Assembly (NCBI RefSeq): GCF_030811455.1
Contig: NZ_JAUSQU010000001.1
Span: 2,232,001 to 2,296,000 of the forward strand
DNA length: 64,000 nt
From: Streptosporangium lutulentum
Lineage (GTDB): Bacteria > Actinomycetota > Actinomycetes > Streptosporangiales > Streptosporangiaceae
Direction of reading: 5' to 3'
Shown here one piece after another: positions 41,629-52,746 of the stretch (position 1 is the first letter of the stretch; each line of letters starts with the position of its first letter). The position numbers and the translations under genes are program-made. The notes beneath the pieces were generated by a model that had not been told where the DNA came from, did not search any database, and worked only from the letters and a program-made list of their open reading frames with translations.

Positions 41629-42267
41629 ATGACATTGCTTGACCTCAATCCGGACCAGTTGCTCTCCACCACCCGCGCCGTGCGCAAGCGTCTCGACTTC
41701 ACGCGCCCGGTTCCCGACGACGTGATCAGCGAGTGCGTCGCGATGGCGTTGCAGGCGCCGTCGGGATCGAACATGGTGACCATGCGGTTCGTCGTGGTCC
41801 GCGACGAGGAGAAGCGACGCGCGATCGGCGACCTGTACGGGCAGGTGTACGCCATGTACAAGGCCTCGCCCGGCTACCCCGGCAAGCCGACCGGCGACCC
41901 CGAGCGCGACCGGATCCAGAGCCGGGTGGCGAGCTCGGCCGACTACCTGGGCGAGCACATGGGCGAGGCTCCCGTGCTGGTGATCGGCTGTAACGAGGGC
42001 AACGATCGGGCCTCGGCCACCGCGGGGATCGGCAACATTCTCCCGGCGACGTGGAGCTTCATGCTGGCGGCCCGGGCGCGCGGGCTCGGCACCGCCTGGA
42101 CGTCGATGCACCTGGTCTACGAGCGGGAGGTCGCCGAGATCCTCGGCATCCCGTACGACACCGTCGCGCAGGCGGTGCTGACGCCGCTCGCCTACACCAA
42201 GGGCACCGACTTCCGTCCGGCTCACCGCCCGGACCCCGGTCAGGTGATCCACTGGGACGCCTGGTGA
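41629..42267 (+). CDS. Nitroreductase-family protein
   Basis: The 212-residue protein has the FMN-binding nitroreductase fold: TTRAVRKRLDFTRPVP at the start, ALQAPSGSNMVTMRFVVV near residue 45, and SFMLAARARGLGTAWTSMHL near 145. It would reduce nitro compounds, quinones or similar using NAD(P)H and FMN. The ATG at 41629 fits the family; an in-frame GTG at 41521 would add a tail derived from the groEL copy region. A hairpin terminator follows, and then the IS elements begin. Confidence 0.88.
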   Translation: MTLLDLNPDQLLSTTRAVRKRLDFTRPVPDDVISECVAMALQAPSGSNMVTMRFVVVRDEEKRRAIGDLYGQVYAMYKASPGYPGKPTGDPERDRIQSRVASSADYLGEHMGEAPVLVIGCNEGNDRASATAGIGNILPATWSFMLAARARGLGTAWTSMHLVYEREVAEILGIPYDTVAQAVLTPLAYTKGTDFRPAHRPDPGQVIHWDAW

Positions 42268-42306
42268 ACTCCGGCGGCCTCGACGCGTCACACCTGGTCC
42301 AGGCCG

Positions 42307-42340
42307 GGGGAGGGCCGCGCGACACTATGCGGCCCTCCCC
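42307..42340 (+). terminator. 12-bp hairpin after the nitroreductase gene
   Basis: GGGGAGGGCCGC (42307-42318) pairs exactly with GCGGCCCTCCCC (42329-42340), followed by GAGTTCTTTC, an unusually T-rich trailer for this genome. Confidence 0.82.
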
Positions 42341-42365
42341 GAGTTCTTTCGGTGATCCGGCCTAG

Positions 42366-43780
42366 TAGGGCTTGGTTAGGTGGGGACGGGCTGGGCGTGT
42401 CTGGGTAACGCTCGGCGGCAGGTGGGGCAGATTCCGGCCCAGCACGCCAGGAGTAGTTGCAACTCGGCGATGATCCGGTAGGTGCTCAAACCGCAGCCGG
42501 CACTTTTGGGTCGAGCCGCTCCAGGGTGCAGAAGGCGTGTGCGACCGAGGCCAGGGTCACGTGATGGTGCCAGCCACTCCAGGTGCGGCCCTCGAAGTGG
42601 TCCAGACCCAGGCCGGTCTTCAACTCCCGGTAGTCGTGTTCGATGCGCCAGCGGATTTTGGCCAGGCGCACCAGGCGCCGTAGCGGGATGTCTGCCGGGA
42701 GGGTGGACAGCCAGTATTTGGTCGGCTCGCTCTCACCAGGTGGCCATTCGGCCAGCAGCCAGCACACCGGCAGATCCTCGCCCATGTGCGCGCGGCGGAT
42801 CCGTAGCCCCGCCGGCCGTACCCGCAGCGCGACAAACCGTGAGCGCAACGGCCCCTTGGACCCGGCCCGCCAGGTCACCGCGTGCAGCGCGCGCCGTCCG
42901 GCGGCGGTCACGATCTGCTGGGCTGAGCGCGGCTTGTCTCGATAACGCGGCACCGGCCGCCGCCCAGTCCCCGCATACGGCGCGACCGTCCGGCCGGCAT
43001 CGATGCCCAGCAGCGCGGTATCGGAGCGCACCCCCACCACGTAGCCGATGCCACGCTCGGTCAAGCCCAGACGAAAGGCCCCGTCTTGGCCATAGCCCTC
43101 ATCGGCGACCACCAGCGGCGCCTCCAGCCCCCAGCAACACAGCTCATCGATCATGTCCAAAGCCAGCTGCCACTTGGGCACATGAGTGATGTCCGCGGGG
43201 ATCCGGGCCCGTTGCCTGCGCGCCGCCACCGCGGCCGAATCCTCCGTGCGCGGTGAGGCCGCATCCCACCCCTCGGGCACGAACAGCCGCCAGTTCACCG
43301 GACAGGACGCGACGTCGGTGACCAGGTGCACACTCGGGGCGACCTGGCAGTTAGCGGTCTTGCCCAGCGCCCCGCAGTACTGCGGGGCCACTCCCGGCGA
43401 CTCCTCACCATCCTTGACAAAGGACACATCATCGACCACCCAGGCGGCCGGGTTGATCGCCGTGTCCATCCGCCAGGCCAGCTCGGCCAGCACCAGTTGA
43501 TGTGACCAGGGGGCGTCGGTGAGAAACTGCTGCAGCCCCTGGCGGTCCACGCCCAGCCGGGCCGCCATCGGCTCCATCGATTTACGGGCCCCGTCGGTCA
43601 GCAGGCCGCGCACATATCGTTCGCCCCATCGCCGCTGATCAGCACGGGCGAAACAGGAGAACACCTCGGCGGCGAACGTCTCCAGTCGCGCCCGCACGGC
43701 CTCGAGTTCTTGAGGGGTCATCTTCCCTCACCCCCAACGCAGGTGACATACCGTCTCCTACCCGAGGTAACCAAGTCCTA
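42366..43780 (-). mobile_element. IS701-family insertion sequence, 1415 bp, complete
   Basis: Terminal inverted repeats TAGGGCTTGGTTA (from 42366) and TAGGACTTGGTTA (reverse strand from 43780) match at 12 of 13 positions. CTAG flanks both sides (42362-42365 and 43781-43784), fitting the four-base YTAR target duplication of this family. One full-length transposase occupies the minus strand. The element looks intact and potentially active. Confidence 0.85.
42486..43721 (-). CDS. IS701-family transposase
   Basis: The 411-residue DDE transposase shows VVDDVSFVKDGEESPGV near residue 95, VVADEGYGQDGAFR near 205 and the C-terminal EHDYRELKTGLGLDHFEGR near 365, where the glutamate of the YREL-type signature lies. 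Length is normal for IS701 relatives common in Streptomyces and Streptosporangium. It starts 59 bp inside the right end of the element. No frameshift or stop interrupts it, so the insertion is probably recent. Confidence 0.9.
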   Translation of the reverse strand: MTPQELEAVRARLETFAAEVFSCFARADQRRWGERYVRGLLTDGARKSMEPMAARLGVDRQGLQQFLTDAPWSHQLVLAELAWRMDTAINPAAWVVDDVSFVKDGEESPGVAPQYCGALGKTANCQVAPSVHLVTDVASCPVNWRLFVPEGWDAASPRTEDSAAVAARRQRARIPADITHVPKWQLALDMIDELCCWGLEAPLVVADEGYGQDGAFRLGLTERGIGYVVGVRSDTALLGIDAGRTVAPYAGTGRRPVPRYRDKPRSAQQIVTAAGRRALHAVTWRAGSKGPLRSRFVALRVRPAGLRIRRAHMGEDLPVCWLLAEWPPGESEPTKYWLSTLPADIPLRRLVRLAKIRWRIEHDYRELKTGLGLDHFEGRTWSGWHHHVTLASVAHAFCTLERLDPKVPAAV

Positions 43781-43783
43781 CTA

Positions 43784-44977
43784 GTGGCCCGTCACTGAAC
43801 CTTGGACGGGTAATTGATCTCCTGGGGTGAACCCGTCAGGCTGGCTGCTTCCGCAAGATAGGGAGGTGGTCATGGCGCGCCGACCAGAGGTGTTCGTCCG
43901 GCCGTTGTCGATGGAGGAAGGCCGCAGACTGCAGCGGATCACGAGGACCGCGAAGGATCCGATCAAGTTGCGGCGGGCGATCGTGGTGATGATGTCCGGC
44001 CAGGGCCAGTCGGTGCCGGACATCACCTCGTTGATGCAGGTCGGTGACGACTACGTCCGTGATGTCATCCACGCCTTCAACGAGCGGGGGTTTGACGCGC
44101 TGGACCCAAAATGGAGCGGGGGCCGTCCCCCGGCGATCAGTGAGCGGGTGCGTGAGCGCATCTGCCTGATCGCCAAGACGGTCCCCGCTGAGTGGGGCAT
44201 CGCCGGCATGTCGACCTGGAGCCTGCGCACGCTGGCCGAGCACCTCATCGCCCGAGGGGTGGTGGCGGCGATCAGCCGCGAGCATCTGCGGCGGATCCTG
44301 CGCAAGGGCGGGGTGAGCTGGCAGACCACCACGACGTGGAAGGCATCCACCGACCCGCACTTCATCGCCAAGATGCGACGCGTGCTGAAGCTGTATGACA
44401 GCCCGCCCGCTGATGGGCGGGTGATCTGCGTCGATGAGCTCGGGCCGCTGAATCTGCTGCCGCGTAAGGGCAAACGGTGGCGACCTCAGGGTTCACCGGC
44501 CCGGCTGCGGGCCACCTACCATCGCTACGACGGCGTCATGCAGATGATCGCGGCCCTGGATCTGGCCACCGGCAAGCTGTTTTACCGCATCCGCAAACGC
44601 AAACGCTGGCGGGAGTTCTTGTCCTTCCTCAAGACGCTCCGGGCGCGCTGGCCTGGCGAAAAACTGCATGTGATCATGGATAACTACTCGCCGCACAAGC
44701 ACCGCGAGGTCCGCGCCTGGGCGGCTGCCAACGATGTCGAGCTGGTGTTCCTGCCGACCTATGGCTCGTGGTTGAACTGGATCGAGTCAGAATTCGCCGC
44801 CTTGCGCTACTACGCCCTCAATGGCACTGATCACCGCAGCCATGCCGAGCAGAACGCGGCGATCGGCGCCTATGTGCGCTGGCGCAACGCCCAAGCCCGG
44901 CCCAAGACGAACTTCGCCGCCAGCTCACCCATCAGAAGCTGGACCAGTTACCCGGCCAAGGTTGCGTGACGGGCCAC
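43784..44977 (+). mobile_element. IS630-family insertion sequence, 1194 bp, complete
   Basis: The ends GTGGCCCGTCAC...AACCTTGG...CGGGTAA match their reverse complement at 27 of 30 positions. TA flanks both sides (43782-43783 and 44978-44979), as expected for IS630/Tc1 elements. Its left end is adjacent to the right CTAG of the IS701 element, and its right end sits on the stop codon of the groEL fragment. One intact transposase gene lies inside. Confidence 0.85.
43872..44969 (+). CDS. IS630-family transposase
   Basis: The 365-residue protein has an N-terminal helix-turn-helix region (SVPDITSLMQVGDDYVRDVI) and the DDE core: VICVDELGPLNL near residue 180, LHVIMDNYSPHKH near 265 and WLNWIESEFAALR near 300. 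GGGAGG six bases before the ATG at 43872 supports the start over an upstream GTG at 43827. It nearly fills the element and ends eight bases before the right terminus. Intact. Confidence 0.9.
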   Translation: MARRPEVFVRPLSMEEGRRLQRITRTAKDPIKLRRAIVVMMSGQGQSVPDITSLMQVGDDYVRDVIHAFNERGFDALDPKWSGGRPPAISERVRERICLIAKTVPAEWGIAGMSTWSLRTLAEHLIARGVVAAISREHLRRILRKGGVSWQTTTTWKASTDPHFIAKMRRVLKLYDSPPADGRVICVDELGPLNLLPRKGKRWRPQGSPARLRATYHRYDGVMQMIAALDLATGKLFYRIRKRKRWREFLSFLKTLRARWPGEKLHVIMDNYSPHKHREVRAWAAANDVELVFLPTYGSWLNWIESEFAALRYYALNGTDHRSHAEQNAAIGAYVRWRNAQARPKTNFAASSPIRSWTSYPAKVA

Positions 44978-45882
44978 TAGAAGTCCATGTCGCCGCCGCC
45001 CGGCATGGCGGGAGCGGCTCCGGCCTTCTCGGGCTTCTCGGCGATGACGGCCTCGGTGGTCAGGAACAACGCCGCGATGGAGGCGGCGTTCTGCAGCGCG
45101 GAGCGCGTCACCTTGGCCGGGTCGATGATGCCCGACTCGAACATGTTCACGTACTCGCCGGTGGCGGCGTTCAGACCCTCACCGGGGGTGAGGTTGCGCA
45201 CCTTCTCCACCACGACGCCGCCTTCGAGACCGGCGTTGACCGCGATCTGCTTCAGCGGCTCCTCCAGCGCCTTGCGGACGATCGCGGCACCGGTGGCCTC
45301 GTCGCCGAAGAGCTCGAGCTTGTCGAACGCCTTGGCGCCGGCCTGCAGCAGCGCCACGCCACCGCCGGGGACGATGCCCTCCTCGACGGCCGCCTTCGCG
45401 TTGCGAACGGCGTCCTCGATGCGGTGCTTGCGCTCCTTGAGCTCGACCTCGGTCGCCGCGCCGGCCTTGATGACGGCGACGCCGCCGGCCAGCTTGGCGA
45501 GACGCTCCTGGAGCTTCTCGCGGTCGTAGTCGGAGTCGGTGTTCTCGATCTCGGCGCGGATCTGGTTGACCCGGCCGGCGATCTGGTCGGGGTCACCGGC
45601 GCCGTCGACGATGGTGGTCTCGTCCTTGGTGACGATGACCTGGCGGGCGCGGCCGAGCTGGTCCAGCGTGGTGGACTCCAGCTTGAGGCCGAGGTCCTCG
45701 CTGATGACCTGGGCACCGGTCAGGATGCCGATGTCGCCGAGCATGGCCTTGCGGCGGTCGCCGAAGCCCGGAGCCTTGACGGCGACCGAGCGGAAGATGC
45801 CCTTCATCTTGTTGACGATCAGGGTGGCCAGGGCCTCGCCCTCGACGTCCTCGGCGATGATCAGCAGCGGCTTGCCGGCGAG
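44977..45882 (-). pseudogene. groEL: 5'-truncated groEL (C-terminal half of a chaperonin)
   Basis: About 300 C-terminal residues of a 60-kDa chaperonin are preserved, from [20 protein letters not shown] through [36 protein letters not shown] and the tail [10 protein letters not shown]. The N-terminal 240 or so residues, including the ATP-binding DGTTT region, are missing: similarity ends near 45880, where a plus-strand tetR fragment begins. The frame continues antisense to that fragment, which would mislead annotation into a 388-residue chimera. The TAG stop coincides with the TA duplication of the IS630 element. It cannot make a working chaperonin; another groEL must exist elsewhere. Confidence 0.88.
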
Positions 45883-46233
45883 CCACTCGACCAGGCCGTC
45901 ATCGCGGCCATGATCGAGCTCTACACCGACCCCGAGCCCGACAAGGCCGGCCTGCGCATGATCATGTCGACGCCCGAGTTGGAGGGCGAGGCGCTGAAGG
46001 CGTTCACCGTGGCGGAGGGTCCGCTCGCCGAGGCGATCGCGGCGCGCACCGGCACCGACCCCGGACATGACCTGTTCCCCGCCGTCACGGCCGCCACGGT
46101 CGCCGGAGCCGTCCGCGTGGCGGGGCGGCACTGGCTCGAACACGGCACCACCGGATCCTTCGCCGCCATCCTGCGCGGTGCCCTGTCCTGTGTCGTTCCC
46201 GCCGCGCCGCCCGAAGGCCCGCAGGATCGGTGA
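45883..46233 (+). pseudogene. 5'-truncated TetR-family regulator (C-terminal part)
   Basis: From the junction with groEL the plus strand reads [20 protein letters not shown], then [20 protein letters not shown] and [20 protein letters not shown]. This is the C-terminal ligand-binding half of a TetR protein of the MftR-like type. No HTH or start codon precedes it; upstream sequence is groEL antisense. The stop at 46233 is intact. It is a deletion or rearrangement product. Confidence 0.65.
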
Positions 46234-46294
46234 CCGGCGCGCGCGGCTCCGGCGATGCGGTCAACCGGGGATCTCCCGGCCCGCCGTCTCCCCG

Positions 46295-47239
46295 TCACGG
46301 GCCCTGATCGGCCCGCCGCCTGGGAACGGGGACCCGGGTGAGGTCACGGGCGACGACGATCTCTCCGGAGAAGTGGGAGCGGGCCTCGTCGAGAAACCTC
46401 GGCTCGTCGTCGGCGTCGTAGCGCTCGGAGAAGTGGGTGAGGACCAGGAGGCGTACGCCCGACTCGGCTGCGACCCGGGCGGCCTGGCCGGCGGTGAGGT
46501 GACCGTACTCCTCGGCGAGCCCGGCCTCGGCGGCCAGGAACGTCGACTCGATGACGAGCAGGTCGGCGCCTTCGGCGAGGGCGAAGGCGTTGTCGCACAG
46601 CCGGGTGTCCATGACGAACGCGGCGCTCTGCCCGGGGCGCGGGCGGCTGCACTCCTCAAGGGTGACGGTGGCGCCTTCGACGGTGACCGTTCCTTCGCGC
46701 TGGAGTTCGCCGATGAGCGGCCCGTGGACGCCGCGGGCGCGGAGGAGTTCGGGGATCATCTGGCGTCCGTCCGGTTCGTCGAGGCGGTAGCCGTACGCGG
46801 GGACGGGGTGGGAGAGCGGGCGCGCTGTGAGGGTGACGGGCCCGGCGGGCAGGCGTACGACCTCGCCGTCGAGGGGATGCTCGGCGATGTCGGCGGTGTC
46901 GTGGAAGACGGTGGCGTGGCGCAGTCGCCGCCAGTAGGCCTGCCCGCTCAGCGGGTAGGCGGCCCCGATCCGGTGCCCGACGCCGTCGCGGGAGATCCGC
47001 TGGACGACTCCCGGAACGCCGAGGCAGTGGTCCCCGTGCAGATGCGTGACGCAGATCCAGGTGATGTCGCCGGCGCTGACCCTCGCGTGAGCCATCTGCC
47101 GCTGCGTGCCCTCACCCGGATCGAACAGGAAGCCGGCTCCGTCCCAGAGCAGCAGATACCCGTTCTGGTTGCGCAGGCGCGTGGGCACCGCGCTCGAGGT
47201 GCCGAGGATGACGAGTTCGCGAAGGGACACAGCCGCCAT
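46295..47239 (-). CDS. rnz: Ribonuclease Z-like metallo-beta-lactamase protein
   Basis: The 314-residue enzyme has the tRNase Z start [23 protein letters not shown], the zinc motif [13 protein letters not shown] (HxHxDH) near residue 65 and further ligands in [18 protein letters not shown] and LTHFSERY. It would cut the 3' trailer of tRNA precursors. It stands alone on the minus strand between the tetR fragment and furA. The ATG at 47239 is supported by similarity at the N-terminus. Confidence 0.9.
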   Translation of the reverse strand: MAAVSLRELVILGTSSAVPTRLRNQNGYLLLWDGAGFLFDPGEGTQRQMAHARVSAGDITWICVTHLHGDHCLGVPGVVQRISRDGVGHRIGAAYPLSGQAYWRRLRHATVFHDTADIAEHPLDGEVVRLPAGPVTLTARPLSHPVPAYGYRLDEPDGRQMIPELLRARGVHGPLIGELQREGTVTVEGATVTLEECSRPRPGQSAAFVMDTRLCDNAFALAEGADLLVIESTFLAAEAGLAEEYGHLTAGQAARVAAESGVRLLVLTHFSERYDADDEPRFLDEARSHFSGEIVVARDLTRVPVPRRRADQGP

Positions 47240-47453
47240 GTTAGGAGGGGGCGGCCTTCGGCGTCTCCGCCCGTTGGGGCGACACGCCTTCCCGACGGAG
47301 CGGAACCCGCAGGTCCTCGTGGCCGATGTCGTCTACCATCACCCTCGATGACCATGGAGTCGGCCGGCTTGACTGTGATGCGCCCCCAAGATCACCATCT
47401 GGATGACATGTCACGCCGTAATGGGGCAAACGTTGTCCGACGCGATACTAGAC

Positions 47454-47464
47454 TTGGGTCATTC
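47454..47464 (+). promoter_or_regulatory. FurA-box-like sequence before furA
   Basis: TTGGGTCATTC matches 9 of 11 bases of the TTGACTCATTC core known from mycobacterial furA promoters. It lies 44 bp before the furA ATG in a locally AT-richer stretch (47445-47490). Autorepression of furA-katG through this site is the known arrangement. Confidence 0.45.
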
Positions 47465-47507
47465 ATTGTCTTGGATGGTTCGTGTTTGCGAAGGCAGGTT
47501 TGGCGCC

Positions 47508-47945
47508 ATGACCGCACCCAAGTCCTCGACCACCGCCGAGGAGCTGCGTGGGGCAGGCCTCCGGGTGACGGCCGCCCGCGTCGCACTGCTCGACACCGTG
47601 CGGGAGGGTGATCACCTCGGTGTCGAGGCGATCGCCTCCGGAGTGCGTGATCGTGTAGGCCACATCTCCCTTCAGGCCGTGTACGAGGCCCTCCACGCGC
47701 TCACCGCCGCAGGACTCGTGCGCCGCATCGAACCGGCCGACAGCCCGGCCCGGTTCGAGGGACGCGTCGGGGACAACCACCACCACGCCGTATGCCGGTC
47801 GTGCGGTGCCGTCGCCGACGTCGACTGCGCGGTCGGCGAGGCGCCCTGCCTGACCGCCTCCGACAGCCACGGCTTCGTGATCGACGAGGCCGAGGTCATC
47901 TACTGGGGCCTGTGCCCCAGCTGTTCCACCGCTCACAGTTCCTGA
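47508..47945 (+). CDS. furA: Fur-family redox regulator (FurA/CatR-like)
   Basis: The 145-residue protein has the Fur winged helix (LRGAGLRVTAARVALLDTV, HISLQAVYEALHAL) and a metal-binding half with VGDNHHHAVCRSCGAV and a second CPSC near the C-terminus that would hold structural zinc. It lies 33 bp before katG on the same strand, as in the furA-katG pair of mycobacteria and streptomycetes. In those, peroxide oxidation of the repressor induces catalase-peroxidase. The ATG at 47508 fits the family; the frame is open further upstream. Confidence 0.9.
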   Translation: MTAPKSSTTAEELRGAGLRVTAARVALLDTVREGDHLGVEAIASGVRDRVGHISLQAVYEALHALTAAGLVRRIEPADSPARFEGRVGDNHHHAVCRSCGAVADVDCAVGEAPCLTASDSHGFVIDEAEVIYWGLCPSCSTAHSS

Positions 47946-47963
47946 GCACTGTGATTCGCCTAA

Positions 47964-50210
<2,247 letters not shown>

Positions 50211-50216
50211 TGACGA

Positions 50217-50250
50217 CGTCCAGGCCGGCCCTCACCGGCCGGCCTGGACG
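50217..50250 (+). terminator. 14-bp hairpin after katG
   Basis: CGTCCAGGCCGGCC (50217-50230) pairs exactly with GGCCGGCCTGGACG (50237-50250) around a six-base loop, seven bases after the katG stop codon. Confidence 0.85.
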
Positions 50251-50358
50251 GGTCGCGGCGCCGTCCGATCGCAGCGCCGGCCCCACACGAGATCCGCCTG
50301 GGTCAGACCCGGCGAACGTTCACTGTCAACGCTGCCGGCCACATCGACACCCAGCGCG

Positions 50359-51114
50359 CTATCCGGTGACCGGGCGGACCGGGAGAAGGGTTCCGGAGAT
50401 GTGCTGGGCCGCGTCGCTGCACAGGAAGACGGTCAGCGCGAGAATGTCCTCGGGCTGACCGACGCGGCCACCGGGATATGCCGACGCCACCTTGTCGATG
50501 TACTCCTTCCCTACGGAGGCGCGCATCCCAGGCGTATCGGTCAGGCCCGGAGCCAGGACGGCGGTGCGCACGCCCTGGTCCGCCAGTTCCCGATGGACGA
50601 CGTTGCTCAGGATGTTCACACCCGCTTTGCTCGCCCCATACGCGGCCAAGCCCGGATTCGCCTGAACGCCGATCATGCTGGAGACGTAGACGATCCGGCC
50701 GCCGCCCCCGCGGATCATGACCGGGGCCACATGCTTGGTGACGACGAAGGACCCGACCAGGTTGGTTTCCAGCACACCGCGCAGTGTGGCGAGGTCGGTG
50801 TCCAGGACCGGGCGGGCCGGAGGCATCCATCCCGCGTTGTGCACGAGCGCGTCGATGCGGCCCCACTGCCGATCGACGCGGGTCACGGCTGCCTCGACCG
50901 CGTCCTCGTCGCTGACGTCCGCGACGACCGGGAATACCGGCCCGGCCCCGGGCAGTCGGCCGATCTCCTCGGCGAGCCGATCTCCGTCCTCCCCACGACG
51001 GGTCAGGACCGCCGTGCGCGCGCCTTCGCGGGCCAGTCCGACGGCCAGGCTTCGGCCGATTCCGCGGCCCGCGCCGGTGACCAGGATGACCTTGTCCGAG
51101 ACATTGATGTCCAT
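50359..51114 (-). CDS. Short-chain dehydrogenase/reductase
   Basis: The 251-residue Rossmann protein has TGAGRGIGRS near residue 13, HNAGW near 88, the catalytic serine in VYVSSMIGV near 140 and YGASKAGV with Tyr and Lys near 156. It is a classical SDR using NAD(P)H. A GGAAG site six bases before the ATG at 51114 sets the start. It is divergent from the XRE regulator at 51275, with a shared inverted repeat, an arrangement frequent in actinomycetes and suggestive of substrate-responsive control. Confidence 0.9.
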   Translation of the reverse strand: MDINVSDKVILVTGAGRGIGRSLAVGLAREGARTAVLTRRGEDGDRLAEEIGRLPGAGPVFPVVADVSDEDAVEAAVTRVDRQWGRIDALVHNAGWMPPARPVLDTDLATLRGVLETNLVGSFVVTKHVAPVMIRGGGGRIVYVSSMIGVQANPGLAAYGASKAGVNILSNVVHRELADQGVRTAVLAPGLTDTPGMRASVGKEYIDKVASAYPGGRVGQPEDILALTVFLCSDAAQHISGTLLPVRPVTG

Positions 51115-51208
51115 GCTCTTACTTCCTTGCGCATATGAATGAACGCGCCGCACGGGACGTGACGGGCGCGGGAGGCATGCCACCAGGGTCACTCGGGCGC
51201 GCAAGCTG

Positions 51209-51233
51209 TACCAGTAACAGCCTTATCCTGGTA
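51209..51233. promoter_or_regulatory. Inverted repeat in the SDR/XRE divergent region
   Basis: TACCAG (51209-51214) and CTGGTA (51228-51233) are spaced by 13 bp, giving half-site centres about two turns apart. The location between divergent genes fits an operator for the MmyB-like regulator. Confidence 0.5.
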
Positions 51234-51274
51234 TCAGCAGCTACCCTCCACGGACCGGTCGAAGGGGATCCCGT

Positions 51275-52153
51275 ATGTCGGACCTGGAGCGACGCAAGGA
51301 GATGGGTCGTTTCCTCATCGACCGTCGGGCACGGCTGACACCGCAGGCCGTCGGGCTGCCGCCGGGCGAACGACGCCGGACCCCGGGGCTGCGGCGAGAG
51401 GAGGTCGCCCAGCTGACGCACATCAGCACGACCTGGTACACGTGGCTCGAACAGGGACGCGGCACTCGCCCCTCGCTCCAGGTTCTCGACGCGCTGACGC
51501 GCGCGCTGCGCCTGAGTCCGGACGAACACGATCACCTGCTGGCCCTGGCCGGCTACACCGACGTCCTGGCCCCCGACGCACCCGGCGGCGCTCGTGTCCC
51601 CACGGCGGTGCAAACGATGCTCGACGCCCTGAATCCCGTTCCCGCGTATGTCATCAACCTGCGCTACGACGTCCTCGCGTGGAACGACGCCCAGCGTGCG
51701 TTCGCCGTCGACTACCCGCGCCTGCCCGCCGACGAGCGCAACACGCTGTGGCTGCTGTTTCACCATCCGGCCCTCCGCCGCCGATTCCTCGACTGGGGTG
51801 CCGATGCCGACGCCATGGTGGCCCAGCTCCGGGCGATCACTGCACGGCACGTCGGCCAGCCACAGTTCGTCGAGCTGCTCGCCCGTTTGAACTCCTCCAG
51901 CGAGGAGTTCCGCACCCGTTGGAACCGGCACGAGGTCCGTGCCGTCGCCCCGCGCGTCAAGCGGTGCCGCCACCCCGACACCGGCCGAATCGACCTGGAA
52001 GCCGTCACGATGGAACTCGTCGGCATGCCCGACGCACGCGTCGTGGCCTTCACTCCCGCCGATCCGGTCAGCGCCGCGCGGCTGCCCCTCCTGCTGGGCC
52101 GCGACGACTCCGGCGCCGTCAATCGGCGACTCGTCAAACCCGGTGAACGCTGA
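51275..52153 (+). CDS. MmyB-like XRE-family regulator
   Basis: The 292-residue protein opens with the family HTH: LERRKEMGRFLIDRRARLTP, then TPGLRREEVAQLTHISTTWY and the YTWLEQGR segment (residues up to about 65). The C-terminal MmyB-type PAS-like domain, which may bind a fatty-acid-like ligand, contains NLRYDVLAWNDA and EFRTRWNRHEVR. Such regulators typically control a divergent dehydrogenase, here the SDR at 50359. The stop codon overlaps a short hairpin before the convergent epimerase gene. Confidence 0.9.
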   Translation: MSDLERRKEMGRFLIDRRARLTPQAVGLPPGERRRTPGLRREEVAQLTHISTTWYTWLEQGRGTRPSLQVLDALTRALRLSPDEHDHLLALAGYTDVLAPDAPGGARVPTAVQTMLDALNPVPAYVINLRYDVLAWNDAQRAFAVDYPRLPADERNTLWLLFHHPALRRRFLDWGADADAMVAQLRAITARHVGQPQFVELLARLNSSSEEFRTRWNRHEVRAVAPRVKRCRHPDTGRIDLEAVTMELVGMPDARVVAFTPADPVSAARLPLLLGRDDSGAVNRRLVKPGER

Positions 52154-52164
52154 CGGTCAGCGCA

Positions 52165-52746
52165 CTAGTCGGTGATGACGACGACGCCCGACGGCTCGTC
52201 CAGCAGTTCCACCGTGCGGTCGGCGGCCCGGTCGATCTGGACGCGGGGCTCCGCGGGGAGCTGCCGCTCGTTGTAGGTGCCGGGCCCGTAGAACTGCCCG
52301 TAGCTCAGCACGACGCCGCCTTCGGCGAGAACGGAACGCTCCAGCTCGGCGACGGCCAGGGCATCGGGTCCCTCGGGCAACCGCCAGGCGACGCTTTGGG
52401 CCAGGATCTTCGGCGATCCGCTCTGTCGTGCCGCCTCGATCACGTTCCGGTTGCCCTCGGTCCGGATGCGGGCGTTCGGCTCCGCGTGATCACCGATCTT
52501 CTCCACCGCGTCCGGCAGATCGGTCAGCTCGTTCAGGATGACGTCCGGGTTGAAGTCACGAACCGCCTGGATCAATGCGTCGCGGTCGAAGACGTCACAC
52601 AGGATCGGCTCGGCGCCGAGCCGGGCCAGCGACTCCGTCTTGCCGGACGAGCGCGTCATGCCGCCGACCACGTGCCCCGCCTGGACCAACCGGGGAATCA
52701 GCCGCTGCCCGATCACGCCGGACGCACCGGCGAGGAATATCCTCAT
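52165..52746 (-). CDS. NAD-dependent epimerase/dehydratase-family protein, short
   Basis: The 193-residue protein starts MRIFLAGASGVIGQRLIPRL with the GxxGxxG nucleotide-binding loop, and continues with CDVFDRDAL and LNELTDLPD. It ends RTVELLDEPSGVVVITD, which I recognise as a usual C-terminus in this subfamily. Extended SDR proteins normally have 250-300 residues, so internal sequence (after YGQFYGPGTYN) may have been lost, but this short form could also be natural. Catalytic YxxxK is not evident; it may be an NAD(P)-binding regulator rather than an enzyme. Confidence 0.8.
   Translation of the reverse strand: MRIFLAGASGVIGQRLIPRLVQAGHVVGGMTRSSGKTESLARLGAEPILCDVFDRDALIQAVRDFNPDVILNELTDLPDAVEKIGDHAEPNARIRTEGNRNVIEAARQSGSPKILAQSVAWRLPEGPDALAVAELERSVLAEGGVVLSYGQFYGPGTYNERQLPAEPRVQIDRAADRTVELLDEPSGVVVITD

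Noticed and set aside
42486-44969. A composite transposon carrying cargo
   Set aside because: The two IS elements belong to different families and abut each other directly, with nothing between them.
44977-46143. A 388-residue groEL-like protein with a novel N-terminus
   Set aside because: The first 88 residues are the antisense of a tetR fragment, so the frame is a rearrangement product.
50303-51138. Additional frames on both strands over the SDR gene
   Set aside because: None has an SDR or other domain; they follow the GC-biased third positions of the SDR gene.
52148-52162. Terminator between the MmyB-like regulator and the epimerase gene
   Set aside because: CGCTGAC and GTCAGCG leave only one base for a loop and overlap the stop codon; more likely chance symmetry.
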